NCBI RefSeq assembly: GCF_030466625.1 | Contig: NZ_JADEVT010000001.1 | Coordinates: 496,001 to 560,000 of the forward strand | From: Nocardioides sp. ChNu-153 | GTDB taxonomy: Bacteria > Actinomycetota > Actinomycetes > Propionibacteriales > Nocardioidaceae | Direction of reading: 5' to 3' | Length of the DNA stretch: 64,000 bases | Part shown: piece by piece, positions 1 through 9,636 of the stretch | Position numbering within the stretch: position 1 is the first letter of the stretch | Layout: every line of letters begins with the position of its first letter | Translations under genes and position numbers: made by a program | Notes under the pieces: generated by a model | The model's input: the letters and a program-made list of their open reading frames with translations, nothing else | Told to the model about the DNA's origin: nothing | Database searches by the model: none

Positions 1-1392
1 TCGGGCCTCGCCGCCGCGCGCGGCTGGCGCCGCCCCGCCGTGGTCGCGGCCGGCGTGGGCGTGGTGGGCGCCGCGCTGACCCTGGTGCGACCCGGCGCCG
101 GGCTCGTGGACCTGCTGCCGGTCGCCGCGGGCGTGCTCGGCTACGGCGCGACGCTGCTCGGCCTGGCGACGGTCCTGCGCCGCCAGGGCGACCCGACGGA
201 CAGCGCCCCCGCCGCCGCCCCCGACGGCGCCCCCGACGGCGTCCCCGCCGCCGCCCCCGACGCCGCCCCCGACGGCGCCGCCGTCCCGGGCGGACCGACG
301 GGGCACCGGGTCGCCGCGCTCACCGGGCGGCGCGGTTTCCTCGCGGCGGCGGGCGCGGTCGCGGTGGTCGGCGTCGTCCTGGCCGTCACGGGCGAGGTGG
401 TCGGACGGGGGCGGCGCGCGGTCGAGGAGGGCCGCCGGCTGCTGCGCCTGACGATGGTCACGGAGCCCCGGGTGCCGGCGGGCGCCGGCGTCGGGGTGCT
501 GGGTGTCGTTCCGTGGCAGACGCCGAACGAGGACTTCTACCGCGTCGACTCGGCCATCGTCGTGCCGACCACCCCGGCGGAGGACTGGGCGCTGCGCATC
601 CACGGCGAGGTCGAGCGCGAGGTCGTCGTCGACTTCGCCGAGCTCATCGCCATGACCACCCGGGAGCAGTGGACGACGCTCGTCGGGCTGACGAACGAGG
701 TCGGCGGCACCCGGGTCGGCAACGCCTGGTGGAGCGGCGTGCCCACGAGCGCGCTGCTCGAGCGCGCCGGCGTGCTGCCCGGCGCCGACGCCGTCGTGCA
801 GACGGGCGCCGACGGCTGGCGCTGCGTCACGCCGACCCAGGTGCTCGGCGACCCCGGCCGCTCCGCGCTGCTCGCGTTCGGCATGAACGGCGAGCCGCTG
901 CCGCTGGACCACGGCTTCCCGGTGCGCACCCTCGTCCCGGGGCTGTACGGCGGGGTGGCGGCCTGCAAGTGGGTCGTCGACTGGGAGGTGACGCGGCTCG
1001 AGGTGCTCGAGCCCTCGTGGGACGCCGACCGGCCGCTGACGGCGCCCGTGCGGCTGGCGTCGCGCATCGAGGTGCCCAGCGACGGCGCCGAGGTGCCGCC
1101 CGGCGTGGTCGACGTGGCCGGCACGGCCTGGGCCCCGCCCGCCGGCGTGGAGGCCGTCGAGGTCGCGGTCGACGGCGGTGACTGGCAGCGGGCGGTGCTG
1201 GGCGACGTACGTCTCGACGACGCGTGGGCGCAGTGGCGCGCCGCCGTCGAGCTGGAGGCGGGCAGCCACCGGGTGCACGTGCGCGTGCGGGACCGCCTCG
1301 GCGGCGTGCAGGAGGGGGTCGTCGCCGACGACGGGGCCGGCGCGACCGGCCTGCACGAGGTCACCCTCGAGGTCGTCGCGCCCGAGGCGTGA
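1..1392 (+). CDS. Molybdopterin-dependent oxidoreductase (sulfite-oxidase/YedY-like), 5' end missing
   Basis: The frame is open from base 1, so the N-terminus lies upstream. What is visible: a hydrophobic segment (about residues 14-55), a Pro/Ala/Asp-rich linker coded by GC repeats (200-290), another membrane segment (about 340-400), then an oxidoreductase molybdopterin-binding domain (about 500-1010) and a C-terminal dimerisation-type beta domain (about 1060-1385). Family signatures include VPWQTPNEDFYR, NEVGG, GNAWW, DHGFPVR, LVPGLYGG and KWV. The family usually binds molybdenum cofactor through a cysteine just before the NEVGG segment; here that spot reads TLVGLTNEVGG, so the cysteine appears to be glycine. 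It may be a non-catalytic or altered member. It is convergent with the C39 peptidase gene, 9 bp away. Confidence 0.85.
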   Translation, partial: SGLAAARGWRRPAVVAAGVGVVGAALTLVRPGAGLVDLLPVAAGVLGYGATLLGLATVLRRQGDPTDSAPAAAPDGAPDGVPAAAPDAAPDGAAVPGGPTGHRVAALTGRRGFLAAAGAVAVVGVVLAVTGEVVGRGRRAVEEGRRLLRLTMVTEPRVPAGAGVGVLGVVPWQTPNEDFYRVDSAIVVPTTPAEDWALRIHGEVEREVVVDFAELIAMTTREQWTTLVGLTNEVGGTRVGNAWWSGVPTSALLERAGVLPGADAVVQTGADGWRCVTPTQVLGDPGRSALLAFGMNGEPLPLDHGFPVRTLVPGLYGGVAACKWVVDWEVTRLEVLEPSWDADRPLTAPVRLASRIEVPSDGAEVPPGVVDVAGTAWAPPAGVEAVEVAVDGGDWQRAVLGDVRLDDAWAQWRAAVELEAGSHRVHVRVRDRLGGVQEGVVADDGAGATGLHEVTLEVVAPEA

Positions 1393-1401
1393 CGACCCGG
1401 C

Positions 1402-2763
1402 TCACCAGTTGCGGCGGGTGCCCCGGGGCGGCAGCTGCGTCGCCGCGTCGCGGATGACGTAGACGAGCCCGCCCGAGCGCGGCAGCCAGGCCCGCTCGAA
1501 CTGCGCCCGCTGGTAGACGCGGCGCACGGACGAGTTGCGCGGCGCCGCCGGGTCGTTGACGACGACGTCGCCCTCGGGCGTGAAGCCGGCGATGACGAGC
1601 AGGTGGCCGTTCGTCGCCCCGATGGGGGAGCCGTCCAGCTCGCCGCGGGCGAAGGAGATCGACGCGACCAGCGGGATGCCGTAGGCGATGAACTCCTCGG
1701 CCTCGCGGAGGCTGCGGAGGCGGGTCACGAAGGCAGAGGCGACGCGCTGGTTGGCGTAGGCGGTGTTGAACGGCCAGTTGCCACAGCCGCGGTACTCCGC
1801 GTCGTAGACCATCCGCGCCGCGTGGTCGACCCACGGGTCGGTGTGGCCGGCGGGCACCCAGGAGTAGGCGCTCGAGGACGGCAGGGCGCGGTAGTAGTGC
1901 AGCACCATCGACACCGAGGTGGGGGAGCACCACGCCTCCCCGCCGTTGCCGTACGACGGGTAGTGGCCGCTGTGGATCATCTGCGAGAACTGCGGCACGG
2001 GCAGGGTGCGCGCGATCCCCAGCGGGGCGGAGGCGCGCCACGTCGAGGGCAGCCGCGACGTCATCGCGCCGATGGCGGTGACGGTGGGGCTGGCCGTCGT
2101 GGCCCCACGCAGCCGGTAGAGGCTCACCCGCAGCTGGAAGCCGCGCAGGCCGGTGGCGCTGTTCGCCCTCCACGTGTCGACCGCCATGGAGGCCATGTCG
2201 TCGCTCTGGCTGGTGAAGGAGGTGCGCCGCACCTTGGAGTCGCCGGTGGCCCAGCGGGCGAGCGTGTCCCAGCTCGACAGGCGGCCCGACGCGTCGCGAC
2301 CGCGCACCTCGACGAGCACGAAGCTGTCGCCGGGCGTCTCGGCCTTCCAGGAGGGCACGAGCTCGGTGAAGCCGAAGGACTCGGTGATCCACGGGGAGTG
2401 CCAGGCGCCGCCGACGTACGCGCGGCCGTTGAGCGTCGTGGTGAGGCGGGGGCTCGCGGCCAGCGCGAGGCGGCCCGCGGAGTCGATGACGACCCGGTCC
2501 AGGGCGCCCTGCCGCAGGAGGCGGGGGCCCTCCCAGTTGCGGTACATCACGAGGCGGTCGCCCGCGGCGGCCTCGGCCGGCGAGGCCGTGCCGACCAGGG
2601 TCGCGGCGGCCGCGCCGCCGGCCACCACGGCGGGCGCGCGCAGCAGGGTGCGGCGGTGCAGGGCGGCGGCGGGGGTCGACGCGGCGGTCGGCGCGGGGGC
2701 CGACGCAGGGGTCGACGCAGGGGTCGACGCGGGAGAGGCCGGGGAGGAGGTGGGCTGGTCCAC
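1402..2763 (-). CDS. Secreted C39-family peptidase
   Basis: The protein has 453 residues. The N-terminus is a Ser/Pro/Ala-rich stretch followed by RR and a hydrophobic segment ending AEA, which looks like a twin-arginine or Sec export signal. The C-terminal half is a papain-like C39 domain with a cysteine in AWCSPTS, a histidine in [10 protein letters not shown] and an aspartate in VVNDPAA, the expected Cys-His-Asp set. Such proteins are probably extracytoplasmic cysteine peptidases or amidases; the substrate is unknown. I chose the GTG at 2763 because the exported protein begins sensibly there and a TACCCT -10 box lies exactly 6 nt upstream. The frame stays open upstream to 2916, but that stretch has no signal-like features. 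Confidence 0.82.
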   Translation of the reverse strand: MDQPTSSPASPASTPASTPASAPAPTAASTPAAALHRRTLLRAPAVVAGGAAAATLVGTASPAEAAAGDRLVMYRNWEGPRLLRQGALDRVVIDSAGRLALAASPRLTTTLNGRAYVGGAWHSPWITESFGFTELVPSWKAETPGDSFVLVEVRGRDASGRLSSWDTLARWATGDSKVRRTSFTSQSDDMASMAVDTWRANSATGLRGFQLRVSLYRLRGATTASPTVTAIGAMTSRLPSTWRASAPLGIARTLPVPQFSQMIHSGHYPSYGNGGEAWCSPTSVSMVLHYYRALPSSSAYSWVPAGHTDPWVDHAARMVYDAEYRGCGNWPFNTAYANQRVASAFVTRLRSLREAEEFIAYGIPLVASISFARGELDGSPIGATNGHLLVIAGFTPEGDVVVNDPAAPRNSSVRRVYQRAQFERAWLPRSGGLVYVIRDAATQLPPRGTRRNW

Positions 2764-2769
2764 CGCTCG

Positions 2770-2775
2770 AGGGTA
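2770..2775 (-). promoter_or_regulatory. Leaderless -10 box for the C39 peptidase gene
   Basis: TACCCT on the minus strand is 6 nt before the GTG at 2763, the geometry of a leaderless promoter. No convincing -35 is visible. It supports this start over the upstream alternative. Confidence 0.5.
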
Positions 2776-2880
2776 CGACGGCCCCGCCGTCGTGTCAGCC
2801 GATACGCATGAGGTCGTCGTGACGCGTGGGGCCCGTGGGGTCGCGCGTGGCGCGGAGTCGGCGCAGCCCCGCGTCGCACC

Positions 2881-2886
2881 TAGAAT
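2881..2886 (+). promoter_or_regulatory. Leaderless -10 box for cysS
   Basis: TAGAAT lies 7 nt before the GTG start at 2894. No Shine-Dalgarno sequence fits, which favours leaderless transcription. The -35 region is unclear. Confidence 0.55.
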
Positions 2887-2893
2887 CGTGCGG

Positions 2894-4345
2894 GTGACGC
2901 TGAGGCTGTACGACACCGCTGCCCGCGAGGTCCGTGACTTCGTGCCCCTGGTCGAGGGTCGCGTCGGTGTCTACGTGTGCGGGCTGACCGTGCAGTCCGA
3001 GCCCCACGTGGGCCACGTGCGCTCCGGGGTGAACTTCGACGTCCTGCGCCGCTGGCTCACCGCACGCGGCCTCGAGGTGACGTTCATCCGCAACGTGACC
3101 GACGTCGACGACAAGATCCTGGCCAAGGCGCAGGCCGCCGGTCGACCCTGGTACGCGCACGCCCAGGCGATGCACCGCGAGCTGAGCGCCGCGTACGCCG
3201 CCCTCAACGTCGCGCCCCCGACGTACGAGCCGGCGGCCACGGGCCACGTGCCCGAGATGCTCGAGCTCATCGCGCTGCTGGTCGAGCGCGGCCACGCCTA
3301 CGCCGCCGACGACGGCTCCGGTGACGTCTACTTCGACGTCCGCTCCTGGCCGGCGTACGGCGAGCTGACCCGCCAGCGCGTCGACGACATGGAGGCGGCG
3401 GCCGACGCGGACCCGCGCGGCAAGCGCGACCCCCGCGACTTCGCGCTCTGGAAGGGCCACAAGCCCGACGAGCCCGCCACCGCGTCGTGGCCCTCGCCGT
3501 GGGGACGCGGCCGCCCGGGGTGGCACGTCGAGTGCTCGGCGATGGCCGGCAAGTACCTCGGCGAGGCCTTCGACATCCACGGCGGCGGCTTCGACCTGCG
3601 CTTCCCCCACCACGAGAACGAGCAGGCCCAGTCGCGCGCGGCGGGGCACCCGTTCGCGTCGTACTGGATGCACAACGCGTGGATCACCACCGCCGGCGAG
3701 AAGATGAGCAAGTCGCTGGGCAACACGCTGTCGATCCCCGCGATCCTCGAGCGCTTCCGCGGCATCGACCTGCGCTACTACCTCGTGGCCGCGCACTACC
3801 GCTCGCACGTCGAGTTCAGCTTCGAGGCGCTCGCGGAGGCCGCCGCCGGGTTCGGCCGGGTCGAGGGCTTCCTCGAGCGCGCCGCGGCGGTCGGGTCGAC
3901 CGACCCGGGCCAGGACCTGCTGGCCGCGCTGCCCGCGGCGTTCACGGCGGCGATGGACGACGACCTCGGCACCTCGACGGCCGTGGGTGTGCTCCACGAC
4001 GTCGTGCGCGAGGGCAACCGGGCGCTGGCCGACGGGGACCGCGACGCGGCCCTGCGCCACGCCGTCGCCGTGCGGGCGATGCTGGGCGTCCTGGGGCTCG
4101 ATCCCGCCGACGACGTGTGGCCGCGCGCCGCGGCCGACGCCGGGCTGACGAGCGCGCTGGACGTGCTTGTCGGCGCCCTGCTCGAGCAGCGTGCCGCCGC
4201 CCGTGCGGCGAAGGACTTCGCCACGGCGGACGCGATCCGCGACCGGATCGCCGCCGCCGGCATCGAGGTCACCGACAGGCCGGACGGCGCCACGTGGGCG
4301 CTCGCGGCAAGCACCGACAGCACGACCGACGGCCGGGAGGGCTGA
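2894..4345 (+). CDS. cysS: Cysteinyl-tRNA synthetase
   Basis: This 483-residue class I aminoacyl-tRNA synthetase charges tRNA-Cys in the cytoplasm. Visible signatures are VYVCGLTVQ near residue 30 with the first zinc ligand, HVGHVRSG as the HIGH-type motif, WHVECSAM and FPHHENE with further zinc ligands, and KMSKSLGN as the KMSKS motif. Length and motif order match bacterial CysRS. The GTG at 2894 follows a TAGAAT box by 7 nt and gives the expected N-terminus; the frame is open further upstream, but only across the antisense of the peptidase gene. The stop at 4345 is one base before rlmB, so the two are probably co-transcribed, an arrangement common in actinobacteria. Confidence 0.97.
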   Translation: MTLRLYDTAAREVRDFVPLVEGRVGVYVCGLTVQSEPHVGHVRSGVNFDVLRRWLTARGLEVTFIRNVTDVDDKILAKAQAAGRPWYAHAQAMHRELSAAYAALNVAPPTYEPAATGHVPEMLELIALLVERGHAYAADDGSGDVYFDVRSWPAYGELTRQRVDDMEAAADADPRGKRDPRDFALWKGHKPDEPATASWPSPWGRGRPGWHVECSAMAGKYLGEAFDIHGGGFDLRFPHHENEQAQSRAAGHPFASYWMHNAWITTAGEKMSKSLGNTLSIPAILERFRGIDLRYYLVAAHYRSHVEFSFEALAEAAAGFGRVEGFLERAAAVGSTDPGQDLLAALPAAFTAAMDDDLGTSTAVGVLHDVVREGNRALADGDRDAALRHAVAVRAMLGVLGLDPADDVWPRAAADAGLTSALDVLVGALLEQRAAARAAKDFATADAIRDRIAAAGIEVTDRPDGATWALAASTDSTTDGREG

Positions 4346-4346
4346 C

Positions 4347-5306
4347 ATGGCGGGCAACTCGCAGCGCAAGGGCGCGATCAAGAAGACGGGCAAGGGCAAC
4401 CCCACGGCGGGGTCCGGCGGGCGCGTGCGCCGCGGGCTCGAGGGCAAGGGCCCGACGCCCCGGGCGGAGGACCGCCCCTACCACAAGGCGCACAAGGCGA
4501 AGAACGCCGCGCAGCGCTCGTCGAGCCCGGGTCGTCCGGCGCAGCGGCGCCGCGGCAGCAGCGACGCCGAGTGGATCGCCGGGCGCAACTCGGTGGTCGA
4601 GGCGCTGCGCGAGGGCGTGCCCGCCACGGCCCTCTACGTCGCCGAGGGCGCAGAGCGCGACGGTCGGCTCCGCGAGGCGTTCGGGCTCGCCGCCGACCGC
4701 GGGATGGCCATCGCCGAGGTCTCGCGCACCGAGCTCGACCGGCTCACCGGCGGGGCGGTCCACCAGGGCATGGCGGCGCGGATCCCGTCGTACGAGTACG
4801 CCCACCCCGACGACCTGCTCGACCGTGCCGACGAGATGGGGGAGCCGCCGCTGATCGTGGCCCTCGACTCCGTCACCGACCCGCGCAACCTGGGCGCGGT
4901 CATCCGCTCCGCGTCGGGCTTCGGCGCCCACGGCGTGCTCATCCCCGAGCGCCGCGCCGCGGGCATGACGGCCTCGGCGTGGAAGACGTCGGCCGGTGCG
5001 GCGGCCCGCATCCCGGTGGCGCAGACGGTCAACCTCAACCGGCAGCTGAAGGCGTACGCCGACGCGGGCCTGATGATCGTCGGCCTGGCCGCGGACGGCG
5101 ACGTCTCCCTGCCCGACCTCGAGCTGGGCGACGGCCCGCTGGTGGTCGTCGTCGGCTCCGAGGGCGCGGGCCTCTCGCGGCTCGTCAAGGAGCACTGCGA
5201 CCAGCTGGTGTCGATCCCGATGGCGGGCGACCTGGAGTCGCTCAACGCCGGTGTCGCGGCCTCGGTGGCCCTCTACGCGGTGAGCCAGGCGCGGGCCTCG
5301 GCGTGA
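4347..5306 (+). CDS. rlmB: 23S rRNA 2'-O-ribose methyltransferase RlmB
   Basis: This SPOUT-family (SpoU/TrmH) enzyme, 319 residues, is expected to 2'-O-methylate G2251 of 23S rRNA using SAM. A basic N-terminal extension (about 70 residues rich in Lys, Arg and Gly) precedes the SpoU substrate-binding domain that starts at [11 protein letters not shown]. The catalytic domain shows [28 protein letters not shown] and [18 protein letters not shown], the three SpoU motifs that build the trefoil knot. The ATG at 4347 lies directly after the cysS stop and is preceded by a GGGAGG ribosome site. The stop overlaps the start of the next gene as GTGA, indicating a cysS-rlmB-phosphoesterase operon. Confidence 0.95.
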   Translation: MAGNSQRKGAIKKTGKGNPTAGSGGRVRRGLEGKGPTPRAEDRPYHKAHKAKNAAQRSSSPGRPAQRRRGSSDAEWIAGRNSVVEALREGVPATALYVAEGAERDGRLREAFGLAADRGMAIAEVSRTELDRLTGGAVHQGMAARIPSYEYAHPDDLLDRADEMGEPPLIVALDSVTDPRNLGAVIRSASGFGAHGVLIPERRAAGMTASAWKTSAGAAARIPVAQTVNLNRQLKAYADAGLMIVGLAADGDVSLPDLELGDGPLVVVVGSEGAGLSRLVKEHCDQLVSIPMAGDLESLNAGVAASVALYAVSQARASA

Positions 5307-6961
5307 CCGTGAGCGTGGCCGCGTCCCCCCGGCGACGCTGGTGGCGGCGGCCCGGGGCCGTCGTGGCGGTGGCGCTGGCCGTCGCCACGTGGGCGGTGGT
5401 CGCCGCGGTGGTCGCCGTCGTCCTGTTCCTGGGGAGCAGCCGCGAGACCGTGGTCGCGGGCCACGACGCCGTCGTGCGCCCGACCTTCGACCCGTACGCC
5501 GTCATCCGCCCGGGCGCGCTGCTGCCGGACGTGCGGGTCCCCCTCGACAGCCGGGTCGGCGTCGACCTCGAGCTCGGCAAGACCGAGGTGACCTCGACCG
5601 ACGAGCTGGTGCAGCGCTACGCCTTCATCGCCTCCCAGCCGGAGGGCCAGGTGGAGAAGGTGACGGGCCTCGTCACCGACATGGCGCTCTCGGCCGCCCT
5701 GCGCGGCGCGGTGGTGGGCGCCGTGCCGGTCGCCCTGTGGCTGCTGCTGGGCCCGGTGCGGCGGCGCCAGCTGCTGCGGGGCGTCGCGAGCTGGCGGGGC
5801 GTGGCGGTCGTGGCCGCGGGCGCGACCGCGGTCGTGCTCCTCGTGCAGCCGTGGGACCCCGACGCCGCGACGACCGCGCAGGCCCAGGAGGAGGACACCT
5901 GGCAGGGCCTCGGCGACTTCCTCGGCGACGCCGTGCCGCTGCCCGCCGAGGCGCAGGCGGTCGAGATCCGCCAGGACGTCGTGACCGCGCAGACCCGGCG
6001 CCTCGTGGAGAGCGCGATCTCCACCTACGACACCTCGCTGGAGTTCTACTCCGCCGCGGCGGAGGAGGCCGCGGAGCTCGAGGTGCGGCAGCCGGAGGAG
6101 GACGAGACCGTCGTCGTGCTCGTCTCCGACCGCCACGACAACATCGGCATGGACCCCGTGGCGCGGGCGATCGCGGACGCCGGCGGCGCCACGGCCGTCT
6201 TCGACGCCGGCGACGACACCTCGACGGGCCAGCCGTGGGAGGCGTTCAGCCTCGACTCGCTGCAGTCGGCGTTCGGCGACCTGGAGCGCTACTCGATCAC
6301 GGGCAACCACGACAACGGCGACTTCGTCGGGGACTACCTCGCCGACGCCGGGTGGGAGCGCCCGGTCGACGGGGAGGTCGTCGAGGGCCCCGGCGGGGCG
6401 ACGCTGCTGGGCGTCGACGACCCGCGCTCGAGCGGCCTCGGCAACTGGCGCGACGAGACCGGGCTGAGCTTCGGCGAGGTGCGCGACCTCGTCACCGAGG
6501 CGGCCTGCGAGGCCGACGAGCGCGTCGCGACCCTGCTGGTGCACGACGCCGCGCTCGGCCGCGACGCCCTGGCGCAGGGCTGCGTCGACCTGGTGGTGGG
6601 CGGGCACATCCACGTCCGCTCCGGCCCCACCGCGGTCGAGGGCGCCAACGGCGAGGTGGGCTACACCTACACGAGCGGTACGACGGGGGGTGCGGCGTAC
6701 GCGATCGCGGTCGGCAGCAAGCCCCGCCGGCCCGCGGAGACCACCCTCCTCACCTACCGCGACGGCCGCCCCGTGGGACTGCAGTGGGTGGTGCTGCAGA
6801 CCAACGGCCGCTTCGACGTGGGGGAGTACGTCGAGCTCGACTACGCGCCGACCACGACCGGCGCCGACGGCGAGCCGACGGACGTCCCGACCGAGGTCCC
6901 CGAGCAGCCCGCGGCCCCGGAGGACACGGCCGGGCCCACGGACGACGGCGCCACCGGCTGA
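5303..6961 (+). CDS. Membrane-anchored metallophosphoesterase
   Basis: The protein has 552 residues. A basic N-terminus and a membrane segment (about 17-40) are followed by an extracytoplasmic loop of about 100 residues, two more hydrophobic segments (about 130-150 and 165-185), then a calcineurin-like phosphoesterase domain. Metal-site motifs are [30 protein letters not shown] and GGHIHV, in family order. Topology suggests the catalytic domain faces outside; the substrate is unknown. The last 40 residues are a disordered Thr/Pro/Glu tail. The GTG start at 5303 overlaps the rlmB stop; a second GTG at 5309 is also possible. It is convergent with the Eis-like gene, 33 bp apart, with no obvious terminator. 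Confidence 0.85.
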   Translation: MTVSVAASPRRRWWRRPGAVVAVALAVATWAVVAAVVAVVLFLGSSRETVVAGHDAVVRPTFDPYAVIRPGALLPDVRVPLDSRVGVDLELGKTEVTSTDELVQRYAFIASQPEGQVEKVTGLVTDMALSAALRGAVVGAVPVALWLLLGPVRRRQLLRGVASWRGVAVVAAGATAVVLLVQPWDPDAATTAQAQEEDTWQGLGDFLGDAVPLPAEAQAVEIRQDVVTAQTRRLVESAISTYDTSLEFYSAAAEEAAELEVRQPEEDETVVVLVSDRHDNIGMDPVARAIADAGGATAVFDAGDDTSTGQPWEAFSLDSLQSAFGDLERYSITGNHDNGDFVGDYLADAGWERPVDGEVVEGPGGATLLGVDDPRSSGLGNWRDETGLSFGEVRDLVTEAACEADERVATLLVHDAALGRDALAQGCVDLVVGGHIHVRSGPTAVEGANGEVGYTYTSGTTGGAAYAIAVGSKPRRPAETTLLTYRDGRPVGLQWVVLQTNGRFDVGEYVELDYAPTTTGADGEPTDVPTEVPEQPAAPEDTAGPTDDGATG

Positions 6962-6994
6962 GCCCGGGCCCGACCGGGTGCGACGCGGCGCGGC

Positions 6995-8230
6995 TCAGAA
7001 GTAGTCGCGCACGTGCACCTGCCGCCCGCCGAACCAGGCGGCGAGCAGCGCGTCGTGCGTCGTCGGGCCCTCGAGGTGGCCGGCGACCCGCAGGTTCGCA
7101 GGGCCCTGCGCGCCGGCGTACAGCAGGGAGAGGCCGGCGACCGTGAGCACGGGCGCGGTCGTGGACGTGGTCGCCTCGACCTCCGCGACGCCGTCGGCCA
7201 CGCGCAGCCGCCAGGTCCCGTCGACGAGGCCGAGGCGGTCGCCCGTGACGGCGAAGGTGGCCTCGCCGTCGACGGCGAACGTGCGGGGCACGAGCGCGCC
7301 GGGCACGTCGAGCAGGCGCAGCATGTAGGGGTGGCTCTCGACCCGCTGCCAGGCCAGCGAGGGCAGCACGAGCCGCGCCGTGTCGGGGTCCGAGGTGTGC
7401 AGCCGCACGCGGCCCGTGACCGACGAGAACGAGCCGATCAGCCGCCACAGCGCCCGCGCGGCGTCGGGGGTGAGCGCGACGAGGTCCTCGACCTCGAGCA
7501 CCCGGTCGGCGCCGTAGCCGGTGCCGCGCTGCCATGCGGCGTACCCGACGACGCGCGGGCCGTCCGGGCCGTCGGTCTCCACCAGGCTCACGCCGGTGAC
7601 GTCGTCGAGCAGGGTCTCCTCGGCGAAGAGCGGGCCGCGGCGGGTCAGCGGGCCGTTCTGCTGCGACGCCCACGCGTCGTACGCCGCGGTGAGGGCCGGC
7701 AGGTCGCCCGGGCGGGCGCGGCGCACCGTGACCGACGGCGCAGGGCGGACCCCGGCGAGCTCGGCGGCGGGCAGCTCGACGGTGTCGAAGGAGGTGGCGA
7801 GCTCGTAGCCGAACCCGCGGTAGATGCCCGGCGCGGTCGGGAACAGCGTGCTGACCGCGGCCCCGGCGGCGGCCGCCTCGCCCAGCGAGCGGCGCAGGAG
7901 CTCGGCGAGGTGCCCGCAGCCCCGGTGCTCGGCCGCGACGACGACGCCCGCGAGACCGCAGGTCGGCACGGCGGCGCCGCCCCACCAGGACGTGTAGTCG
8001 TGGGTGCGCACCCGCGCCACCATGCGCGGGCTGCCGTCGGCCGGGTCCGGGTCGGCCGCGTCGAAGGTCGCCCACATGCCGACGCCGTCGGGCCAGCTGC
8101 CGGGGGCGGGCATCGGCGGCGGGGTCGCGCCGGGCGGCATCGTGCCGAACGCCTCGGCGCCCAGGGCGCGGGAGGCGGCGGTCACCGCCTCCGGGTCGTC
8201 GGGACCGAGGCGACGCACGTCGAGGGTCAT
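6995..8230 (-). CDS. Eis-family GNAT N-acetyltransferase
   Basis: The protein has 411 residues. An N-terminal GNAT domain carries GLAGVVVAAEHRGCGHLAELLR, the acetyl-CoA pyrophosphate loop. A second degenerate GNAT-like region follows, then a sterol-carrier-protein-2-like domain. It ends in phenylalanine (VRDYF), as Eis proteins do, where the C-terminal carboxylate acts in catalysis. Eis enzymes acetylate amines on aminoglycosides and on lysines; substrate and any resistance role cannot be read here. Length fits the family (about 400). The ATG at 8230 is supported by a TAGGTT -10 box at 8242-8237, 6 nt upstream, which overlaps the stop of the DUF4032 gene, so this gene probably has its own leaderless promoter. 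Confidence 0.88.
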   Translation of the reverse strand: MTLDVRRLGPDDPEAVTAASRALGAEAFGTMPPGATPPPMPAPGSWPDGVGMWATFDAADPDPADGSPRMVARVRTHDYTSWWGGAAVPTCGLAGVVVAAEHRGCGHLAELLRRSLGEAAAAGAAVSTLFPTAPGIYRGFGYELATSFDTVELPAAELAGVRPAPSVTVRRARPGDLPALTAAYDAWASQQNGPLTRRGPLFAEETLLDDVTGVSLVETDGPDGPRVVGYAAWQRGTGYGADRVLEVEDLVALTPDAARALWRLIGSFSSVTGRVRLHTSDPDTARLVLPSLAWQRVESHPYMLRLLDVPGALVPRTFAVDGEATFAVTGDRLGLVDGTWRLRVADGVAEVEATTSTTAPVLTVAGLSLLYAGAQGPANLRVAGHLEGPTTHDALLAAWFGGRQVHVRDYF

Positions 8231-8236
8231 GCGGGC

Positions 8237-8242
8237 AACCTA
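8237..8242 (-). promoter_or_regulatory. Leaderless -10 box for the Eis-like gene
   Basis: TAGGTT on the minus strand ends 6 nt before the ATG at 8230 and overlaps the stop codon of the upstream DUF4032 gene. Confidence 0.5.
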
Positions 8243-9493
8243 CGGGGCGCCGACGGCCTCGCTCGACCCGGTTTCCGTCGCGGCGACGGCCTCCTCGGGC
8301 CGCCCGGTGAGCACGGTGTCGATGTAGTCGCGGGCGGTCGCGAAGATGTCGACCTCGTGGCCGGCCTGCTCGGAGAGGTACCACCGGTGCTCCAGCACCT
8401 CGTGGAACACCTCGGCCGGCTCGAGCCGGCCGCGGACGTCGGGCGGGATCATCGCGACGAGCGGCTCGTAGACGTCGTTGAGCCACTTGTGGGCCACGAG
8501 GCTGCGGTCGGTGCCGCCGAGGCCGAAGTGGGCCGTGAAGGCCGCGATGTCGTTGAGCAGGCGGCGGGCCTGGGCGTCCTCGACGGAGAGGCCGGTGAGG
8601 GCCTGCAGCTCGCGGCGGTGGTGGCCGGCCTCGACGACGCGCGGCTGGATGCGCACCCGGTCGCCGTCGTAGTCGGTGACGATGTCGAGCTCCTCCACGT
8701 CGAACCCGAGGGCGTTGAGGCGCTCGACGCGCTGCTCGATGCGCCACATCTCCTCGGTGCCGAACTCCTCCTCGCCGGTCAGCTCGTTCCACAACGCGTC
8801 GTAGCGCTCCTGCAGCATCGTCACGACGCTGCGCGGCTCGAAGTTGGCGGACAGCGAGCCGGCGGCCTGGAGGTCCATGAGCTCGGCGAAGACGTTCTGG
8901 CAGCCCACCTCCACGTCGTACTCCCGCAGGCGGGGGGACAGCGGGGAGCGCCACTCGCCGGTCTCGGCGTCCACCAGGTACGCCGCGAACCCGCCCGCGT
9001 CGCGGCGGAAGAGCACGTTGGAGAGCGAGACGTCGCCCCAGTAGAACTCCTGCAGGTGCAGCCGCACGAGGAGCACGACGAGGGCGTCGACGAGCGAGGG
9101 GACGTCGTCGGTGCTGGCGCCGTGGGAGAAGAGGCTGCGGTAGGGCAGCGAGAAGCGGAGGTGGCGCGTCAGCAGGGCCGCCGGCAGCGGCTCACCGTCG
9201 GCGGCCGTGCGGCCGGTGACCACGGCCTCGGGCGTCACCGACGGCAGGCCGGCGCGGCGCAGGTCGCGCAGCAGGCGGTGCTCGCGGAAGGCGAGGGGCT
9301 CCTGGGTCTCCTTCACCGCGTACGTCGCGGGCGGGCGGCCGCCGCGGCCCGGCAGCTGCACGATGCGCACGACGTGGCGCGAGAGGCCGCGCGGGAGCGG
9401 GACGACGTGCTCGGTCCACTCCTCCAGCGGGGTGGACCACGGCAGGGTGACGAGCGCCGGATCGGGCCGGTTCGCGACGATGCGCAGTGCCAT
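8240..9493 (-). CDS. DUF4032 protein, kinase-like fold
   Basis: The protein has 417 residues and matches in layout the actinobacterial DUF4032 family, annotated elsewhere as lipopolysaccharide-kinase-like. The kinase-like half contains TYAVKET (candidate ATP-binding lysine), a histidine-rich FREHRLL segment and FYWGDVSLSNVLF, resembling a catalytic loop with Asp and Asn, followed by YLVDAETGEW. The C-terminal half is a helical domain of unknown role. The biological substrate is not known. An ATG at 9493 is preceded by GGAGG, 7 nt away. The gene is divergent from the flavin oxidoreductase and 10 bp upstream of the Eis-like gene. Confidence 0.85.
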   Translation of the reverse strand: MALRIVANRPDPALVTLPWSTPLEEWTEHVVPLPRGLSRHVVRIVQLPGRGGRPPATYAVKETQEPLAFREHRLLRDLRRAGLPSVTPEAVVTGRTAADGEPLPAALLTRHLRFSLPYRSLFSHGASTDDVPSLVDALVVLLVRLHLQEFYWGDVSLSNVLFRRDAGGFAAYLVDAETGEWRSPLSPRLREYDVEVGCQNVFAELMDLQAAGSLSANFEPRSVVTMLQERYDALWNELTGEEEFGTEEMWRIEQRVERLNALGFDVEELDIVTDYDGDRVRIQPRVVEAGHHRRELQALTGLSVEDAQARRLLNDIAAFTAHFGLGGTDRSLVAHKWLNDVYEPLVAMIPPDVRGRLEPAEVFHEVLEHRWYLSEQAGHEVDIFATARDYIDTVLTGRPEEAVAATETGSSEAVGAP

Positions 9494-9636
9494 GGCAGGA
9501 CCTCCGCGGGCGACCCTACGCCAGGCGCGCCGGCGGGGGCGTGGGTCGCTGGGTCGGTCGAGCGGGGGGTGTGACGCGCACCGCAGTCGAGCGCGGACCG
9601 GAATGCGGCCGGGGCGCCCGGCCGTTCCAGCCCCTC

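Noticed and set aside
537..1364. Long open frames antisense to the sulfite-oxidase-type gene and other GC-rich genes
   Set aside because: High GC leaves third-position shadow frames open; these are Arg/Ala/Pro-rich, lack ribosome sites and match no domain.
2153..2893. Long N-terminal extension of CysRS
   Set aside because: The extra residues are antisense to the peptidase gene and low-complexity; the true start at 2894 has a -10 box and a normal CysRS N-terminus.
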